From positions 62,001-126,000 of the forward strand of contig NZ_SLUM01000003.1 in assembly GCF_004345265.1 (NCBI RefSeq): a stretch of 64,000 nucleotides of DNA, given 5' to 3'. Below the pieces are notes generated by a model. It was not told the DNA's origin. It worked only from the letters and a program-made list of their open reading frames with translations, and made no database searches. Every line of letters starts with the position of its first letter. The first letter of the stretch is position 1. Of the stretch, positions 59,672-64,000 are shown one piece after another. Source of the DNA: Allofournierella massiliensis (lineage in GTDB: Bacteria > Bacillota > Clostridia > Oscillospirales > Ruminococcaceae). The translations under genes were made by a program, and so were the position numbers.

Positions 59672-60736
59672 ATGCAAAGCGGCCCAAAGGCCTTCTGGCT
59701 TTCGTTTTTTCTCACTCTGGCCATTCTCGTCCCGCTGCTGGGGGGCTTTGTGCTGTACGGCCTGTGGCAGCAAAGCACCGCCGCCCCCGCCCAGATCACC
59801 CAGAGCGGGGTGCCGGTGGCAAGTCCATCACAGGAAAACGACCACACCCTCTTCGTGGCGGTGGCCGCCGAGGAGCCCGGCTTCGTGCTGCTGCGGCTGG
59901 ACGGAATGAACAATGTGATCCGCATCTGCCCGGTGCCCGCGGTCAGCGTGGTATCCGCCCCCGGCGGGCCCACCCTTCTGCGGGACAGCTACTCCAGCGC
60001 CGGCCCCGGCCGGGCGGCAGAGCTGCTGAGCCAGACATTGAACATTCAGATCGACCGGTATCTGGCCATCACCCCGGCCAGCCTGGGCACTGCCTGGAAC
60101 GGCATGGAGCCGCCCCGGGTGAACCTGACCGGCCTGCTGGAGCCTCAGGAACTGGCGGCGCTGGGCCTTTCGGAGGATCCGGTGGTGAGCCTTGCGCCGG
60201 AGTCCGCTTCGGAATTTCTGGCAAAGCTGAAGGGCGAGGGCGTGCCGCCCGCCCGGCTGGAGCGCATCCGGGGCGCGGTGTGGGACGCGGCTCTGCGCCA
60301 GCAGCTGCCCGGCCTTTCCACCACCCTGATCGAGGGGCTGCGCAAGGCCAGCAGCACCCTGCTTTCCAACCTGACCCTCACCGATCTGTACGACATGCAG
60401 GATACGCTGGAGTTTCTGGCCCGCCAGCAGGCCCAGGTGGAGGCCCAGGTGGTGCCCGGCCGGTGGGAAGGGGAGGAGCGCTACGAGTTCACCGAGGACA
60501 GCGTCGCCTTTGCCCGGAGCTGGTTTTGCCAGCGTGAGCAGGAAACGGAAAGCCCCGCGCTGGCAACGCCCGGGCCCTCGGCAGGCGCTGCCGGGGCAAG
60601 CCCCAGCCCGTCGGCGGGCCCCACCGCCAGCCCTTCGGCACAGGCAGGGCCAAGCCCGTCGCCGGTCGGCAGTCCTTCTTCTTCCGCCAGCCCTGCGCCC
60701 CCGGTGAGCGGGGCCCCGGCGGGGGCGCTGGGATAA
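59672..60736 (+). CDS. Membrane-anchored LCP-like (LytR-CpsA-Psr-like) protein
   Basis: A 354-residue protein with one N-terminal helix (about residues 8-28), an extracytoplasmic domain, and a C-terminal 65-residue tail of Pro, Ser, Ala and Gly. The domain has the phrase LLRDSYSSAGPGRAAELL, then NIQIDRYLAITPASL, like the LCP fold that attaches wall glycopolymers to peptidoglycan. The key arginines of true LCP transferases are not evident, so it may be a binding variant. AAAGGAG supports ATG 59672 over 59666. It ends one base before the opposing regulator gene, without a terminator. Confidence 0.65.
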   Translation: MQSGPKAFWLSFFLTLAILVPLLGGFVLYGLWQQSTAAPAQITQSGVPVASPSQENDHTLFVAVAAEEPGFVLLRLDGMNNVIRICPVPAVSVVSAPGGPTLLRDSYSSAGPGRAAELLSQTLNIQIDRYLAITPASLGTAWNGMEPPRVNLTGLLEPQELAALGLSEDPVVSLAPESASEFLAKLKGEGVPPARLERIRGAVWDAALRQQLPGLSTTLIEGLRKASSTLLSNLTLTDLYDMQDTLEFLARQQAQVEAQVVPGRWEGEERYEFTEDSVAFARSWFCQREQETESPALATPGPSAGAAGASPSPSAGPTASPSAQAGPSPSPVGSPSSSASPAPPVSGAPAGALG

Positions 60737-60737
60737 A

Positions 60738-62123
60738 TCAGGCCCAGAGCCGGGCCAGCAGAGCGGCCAGCGGTTCGATCTGGCCGTCCGCCAGTGCGCC
60801 GTAGCCGGCCACCAGCGTGTTCGGCGGGCAGGAAGCGGTGGTGCAGTATTCCGAAAGACCGGTGATCCGGATTCCCTCAGCCCGGGCACGGCGGACAAGC
60901 TCCGCTTCGCCCGGGCCGTTTTTTACCTGCAAGAGCAGATGCAGGCCGGTGTGCTGGCCGGAAAAATGCAGCCGATCCGGCCCGAAGGCGGTGTCCAGCG
61001 CGCCGGTGAGGGCCTGCATCCGGGTGCGGTATTTTCCCCGGCAGCGGGCCAGATGGCGGGTGAAGTGGCCCTCCTGCAAAAATACCCGAAGCGTCTGCTG
61101 CTCAAACCGGCTCACGGTGGAGGAGTAAAAGCCGAACTGCTCCACAAAACGGGCCAGCAGGTCCCGGGGCAGCACCATGAAGGCGATGCGGATGCTGGGG
61201 GCAAGGCTGCGGGAGAAGGTGGAAAGATACACCACCGGCCCGCCGCTGCCCGCCATGCCCTGCAGGCTGGGCAGCGGGCGCAGGGCAAACCGGAACTCCG
61301 AGTCGTAGTCGTCCTCAAGGATGTACCGCCCCGGGGCGGCCAACGCCCATTGCAGCAGGGCCGCCCGCCGCCCGGCGGGCATCACCGCGCCGGTGGGGAA
61401 CTGGTGGCTGGGGGTCACATAGGCCAGCCGGGCATTGGTTTCGGCCAGCTTTTCCACCACAAGGCCCTGCCGGTCCACCGGAACCGGCACGCAGGGCACG
61501 CCGCTGCTTTGCAGAATGCGCCGGGTGCGGCCGTAGCCCGGGTCCTCCACCGCGGCCGGGCCCTCCACCAGCCGGGCCAGCAGACCCAGCAGATATTCCA
61601 CACCGGCGCCCACCACGATCTGATCCGGCGCGCAGTCCACCGCACGATAGGCGTGCAGATAATCTGCAATGGCGCTGCGCAGATCTTCGTCCCCCTGGGG
61701 GTGGCCGTGGCTCAGCAGCTGGGGCTGGGAATAAAGCAGCTCCTTCTGGATGCGGCCCCAGGTGCGGAAGGGGAAGAGGGCGGTGTCGATGCCGCCGGTG
61801 GAAAGGTCGTACCGCCACACCGGCGCCTCGGCGGGCCGGGGCGCGGGCGCGGGGCCGGGCAGAGCGGTTTTGGGGCCGGTGTAGTGCTGCACAAAAAAAC
61901 CGGACCGGGGCCGTGCCTCCAGATAGCCCTCCGCCACCAGCAGCTGGTAGGCGGTGTCCACCGTGTTCACGCTCACCGAAAGCTCCGCCGCAAGGCTGCG
62001 CTTGCCGGGCAGCCGCTCGCCGGGGGCCAGCTCCCCGTGGCGGATCTGGGCCACGATGGCCCGGTACAGCTGGTCATACAGCGGCCCGCCGGGGTCCGAG
62101 GCCGCAAAGGAAAGCTGAAACAT
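60738..62123 (-). CDS. MocR-type regulator (GntR HTH + aminotransferase fold), Lys to Arg
   Basis: A 461-residue MocR regulator. The N-terminal GntR helix-turn-helix (about residues 12-78) has PGERLPGKRSLAAELSVSVN, and the C-terminal class I aminotransferase fold has TPSHQFPTGAVMP and LEDDYDSEFR. In this family the Schiff-base lysine lies in TFSKSLAP; here the codon is CGC and the text is TFSRSLAP, so covalent PLP binding is not expected. It is divergent from an ECF S component gene, with an inverted repeat between, so it probably controls vitamin uptake. AAAGGAG precedes the ATG by 11 bases. Confidence 0.92.
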   Translation of the reverse strand: MFQLSFAASDPGGPLYDQLYRAIVAQIRHGELAPGERLPGKRSLAAELSVSVNTVDTAYQLLVAEGYLEARPRSGFFVQHYTGPKTALPGPAPAPRPAEAPVWRYDLSTGGIDTALFPFRTWGRIQKELLYSQPQLLSHGHPQGDEDLRSAIADYLHAYRAVDCAPDQIVVGAGVEYLLGLLARLVEGPAAVEDPGYGRTRRILQSSGVPCVPVPVDRQGLVVEKLAETNARLAYVTPSHQFPTGAVMPAGRRAALLQWALAAPGRYILEDDYDSEFRFALRPLPSLQGMAGSGGPVVYLSTFSRSLAPSIRIAFMVLPRDLLARFVEQFGFYSSTVSRFEQQTLRVFLQEGHFTRHLARCRGKYRTRMQALTGALDTAFGPDRLHFSGQHTGLHLLLQVKNGPGEAELVRRARAEGIRITGLSEYCTTASCPPNTLVAGYGALADGQIEPLAALLARLWA

Positions 62124-62163
62124 ATTCCGCAGCTCCTTTCTTTTTGCGCGTTAAAGTGATAAA

Positions 62164-62223
62164 ACTGACCCCATAAAAAAGTTCTGTTCTGGATATTATC
62201 ATGGGGCCAGTATCCGGTATAAT
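62164..62223. promoter_or_regulatory. Intergenic operator and promoter between mocR-type and S-component genes
   Basis: ACTGACCCCAT (62164-62174) and ATGGGGCCAGT (62201-62211) are inverted copies (10 of 11 positions), 37 bases centre to centre. The right half ends 6 bases before a TATAAT (62218-62223) of the S-component gene, with no good -35, which suits activation by the MocR-type protein. Confidence 0.65.
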
Positions 62224-62362
62224 ATGAGCATAGAGAACGGGGCGAAAAAAGTCAAGGCAATCCCGCACAATTCCGCAGGGTGGAGCGCGCCGGAGCCTGC
62301 GGAACCGGATGTGCGGTGGTGCCGAAAAAACAAAAATCGCGGCCCCGCCGGGAGGCATACCT

Positions 62363-62935
62363 ATGGAAAAGAAATTTTGGAGCGTGCAGCGGCTGGCGGT
62401 GTTCGGTCTGATGAGCGCGCTGGTGTTCGCGTCCAGCTGGATGCAGATTCCCATTGGCGATGTGAGCCGGGTGCATCTGGGCAACGGCTTCTGCGCATTG
62501 ACCGGCCTGTTGTTCGGGCCCTGGGTGGGCGGCCTTGCCAGCGGCATGGGCAGCATGCTGTTCGACTTCACCAACCCGCTGTACATTGCCGAGAGCTGGA
62601 TCACCTTCCTGACCAAGTTCTTCATCGGTTTTCTGGCCGGGCTCATCGCCCGCCGGGGCACGGGCAAAAGCCCGGCGGCCCAGCGCGTGTGGGATATTGT
62701 GGGCGCGGTGACCGGTACGCTGGCCTATGTGGTGCTGTATCTGGGCAAGAGCTTCATTGTGATGTATTTCATCGAGCGCCAGACCCTTGGCGCGGTGCAG
62801 GTGCAGCTGGTGACCAAGCTGCTGAGCAGCCTGATCAATGCGGGCGCCGGCGTGCTGGTGGCTGTGATCCTGGCCGGGGCGCTGCGCCCGGCCCTCAAGC
62901 GGGCGGGGCTGTTCCGCAAACAGCTTTTGTGCTGA
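62363..62935 (+). CDS. ECF transporter S component
   Basis: A 190-residue membrane protein with about six helices, the substrate-binding subunit of an energy-coupling-factor vitamin transporter. The N-terminal RLAVFGLMSALVFASSW, the loop VHLGNGFCALTGLLFGPWVGG and GSMLFDFTNPLYI are typical. Neighbouring a MocR gene suggests a vitamin B6 or related ligand (PdxU-type), but this is inference. The ECF ATPases and T component are elsewhere. GGGAGG lies 9 bases before the ATG. Confidence 0.85.
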   Translation: MEKKFWSVQRLAVFGLMSALVFASSWMQIPIGDVSRVHLGNGFCALTGLLFGPWVGGLASGMGSMLFDFTNPLYIAESWITFLTKFFIGFLAGLIARRGTGKSPAAQRVWDIVGAVTGTLAYVVLYLGKSFIVMYFIERQTLGAVQVQLVTKLLSSLINAGAGVLVAVILAGALRPALKRAGLFRKQLLC

Positions 62936-63005
62936 GGCGGCTCACCGCACCGGAGAGGTTCCGGCACACGCCACTGGCTGAAAAATTGAATGGTTCCCCT
63001 TTCGA

Positions 63006-63042
63006 AAGGCGGGCCGCCGGGATTGTTCCGGCGGCCCGCCTT
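63006..63042 (+). other. Hairpin after the S-component gene
   Basis: AAGGCGGGCCGCCGG pairs with CCGGCGGCCCGCCTT around a 7-base loop; the T-run after it is poor (TTCGCTGTTT), so termination is partial at best. Confidence 0.6.
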
Positions 63043-63063
63043 CGCTGTTTCGACACCCCCTGT

Positions 63064-63091
63064 TTGACTTTTGCCCGCCTGCCACTATAAT
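63064..63091 (+). promoter_or_regulatory. Promoter of the lipid kinase gene
   Basis: TTGACT (63064-63069), a 16-base spacer and TATAAT (63086-63091), about 58 bases before the ATG. Confidence 0.8.
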
Positions 63092-63149
63092 AAAAGGTAT
63101 CTTTGCATTCGGCCCGGTACCGGCGGGCCGGGGAACGGAGGGCACGGCA

Positions 63150-64000
63150 ATGGAACATCGGCACCAGGTGCTTTTGATTTATAACGGCGCTGCGGGCAAG
63201 CGGCGGGTGGCGCAGGAGCTGGAATCCATCCTCACCGGTCTGACCCGGGCGGGGTGTATGGTCACCGCCTGCCCGGTGATGGAGGGCTGGAGCGCGGCAC
63301 AGCTGCTGGCGGCATACCCCGGCCGGTTCGATGCGGTGGTCTGCTGCGGAGGCGACGGCACCCTGCACTACACGGTGAACGACGTGATGAACGCGCCCCG
63401 GCCGCTGCCGGTGGGCTATCTGCCCTTTGGCTCCACCAACGACTTTGCCGCCTCGGCCGGGCTTCGCCGCCCGCTGGAGGAAAACTGCGCCGCCATTGGA
63501 GCAATGGCACCCCGGCCGCTGGATCTGGGCCGGTTCAATGAGCGGCACTTCTGCTATGTGGCCGCCTTCGGCATGTTCACGGCGGTGTCGTACCAGACGC
63601 CGCAGGCCACCAAAAACCTGCTGGGCCACTTTGCCTACGTGCTGGAGGGGGTGCTGCGGCTGGATCTTTCCCAGGGCTGGCGGGCCACCATTCAGGTGGA
63701 CGACCGGACGCTGGAGGGGGAATTCTGGTACTGCTCGGTGAGCAACTCCCGCTACATCGGGGGCATGGCGGTGCCGGAGCAGAACGCGGTGCAGCTGGAC
63801 GACGGCCTGTTCGAGGTGATGATCCTGCGCAAGCCCCAGACCCTGCCCCAGGCCCGGCGGCTGGTGACGTGCCTGATGAGCCAGAAGCCGGACGGGGAGC
63901 TTTTGTATCTGCTGCAGGCGCGGCGGGTGCGGGCGGTGTTCGACGAACCCACCGGCTGGACGCTGGACGGCGAAGCCAGCCCCCAGGTGCGCGAGGCGGA
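63150..64000 (+). CDS. YegS/DgkB-type lipid (diacylglycerol) kinase, 3' end cut off
   Basis: At least 283 residues of a soluble lipid kinase of the YegS/Rv2252/BmrU family. The ATP-binding signature is VVCCGGDGTLHYTVND, followed by PFGSTNDFAAS and, near the window end, the metal-related LDGE (WTLDGEASP). It phosphorylates diacylglycerol or a similar lipid in membrane turnover. The ATG lies behind AACGGAGG. The reading frame runs to the last base of the window, so the last 15-25 residues are missing. Confidence 0.92.
   Translation, partial: MEHRHQVLLIYNGAAGKRRVAQELESILTGLTRAGCMVTACPVMEGWSAAQLLAAYPGRFDAVVCCGGDGTLHYTVNDVMNAPRPLPVGYLPFGSTNDFAASAGLRRPLEENCAAIGAMAPRPLDLGRFNERHFCYVAAFGMFTAVSYQTPQATKNLLGHFAYVLEGVLRLDLSQGWRATIQVDDRTLEGEFWYCSVSNSRYIGGMAVPEQNAVQLDDGLFEVMILRKPQTLPQARRLVTCLMSQKPDGELLYLLQARRVRAVFDEPTGWTLDGEASPQVREA

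Overview
The window is a 64 kb piece of a GC-rich, anaerobic Firmicutes chromosome. It most resembles a gut Oscillospiraceae/Ruminococcaceae such as the Gemmiger, Subdoligranulum or Faecalibacterium group. The pointers are AGGAGG ribosome sites, TTGACA/TATAAT promoters on both strands, an oxygen-sensitive class III ribonucleotide reductase, a flavodiiron protein, Rnf-type membrane subunits, and mucin-sugar catabolism. The genus is an inference; there is no rRNA in the window. There is no CRISPR array, prophage or recognisable transposase.

Layout. 1-3.8 kb: rsmA, tRNA-Thr, a tandem hairpin repeat, a four-helix-bundle (23S-IVS family) gene with an inverted repeat upstream, a ROK protein, a permuted NlpC/P60-like protein, and tRNA(CAT). 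3.8-15.8 kb: an AraC regulator divergent from an operon for host-glycan disaccharides (binding protein, two permeases, small membrane protein, GH112 phosphorylase, sulfatase, GalE, nucleotidyltransferase, NahK-like kinase). It forms a complete lacto-N-biose/galacto-N-biose route without a GalT gene. 15.9-20 kb: a GH10-like lipoprotein and a GH2 beta-galactosidase. 20-27.4 kb: cell-envelope genes (lipoprotein, amidase, C39-type peptidase) and a two-component system whose kinase overlaps the first of two paralogous unknown membrane proteins. 27.6-31 kb: nrdG, a 48-residue gene carrying the glycyl-radical motif, and nrdD, preceded by an NrdR box and an attenuator-like hairpin.

31-43 kb: a metalloprotease-like gene, a flippase and two glycosyltransferases, DNA polymerase IV, a HAD phosphatase, a Dabb protein, trmB, an AlaX-type editing protein, malQ and small genes. 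44-49 kb: mtnN-ychF, a second two-component system and rpe. 49.4-54 kb: an operon of three Rnf/Nqr-like membrane proteins (D-, E- and A-like) followed by DUF4015-like and DUF1015-like proteins. The E- and A-like proteins lack the four cysteines that hold the intramembrane [2Fe-2S] cluster in true Rnf/Nqr, and the D-like protein lacks the flavinylation loop. 54-60.7 kb: a DEAD-box helicase overlapping rlmA, a flavodiiron protein, a 320-bp palindromic element, an SDR oxidoreductase behind a dyad operator, a 49-residue protein and an LCP-like protein. 60.7-64 kb: a MocR regulator with an Arg in place of the PLP lysine, divergent from an ECF S component, and a truncated lipid kinase.

Strongest candidates for new biology: the cofactor-stripped Rnf-like operon (49373-54009), the class III reductase with its radical domain in a separate gene (28208-30902), the nested palindromic element inside a split terminator (58067-58384), and the sulfatase inside a GH112 operon.
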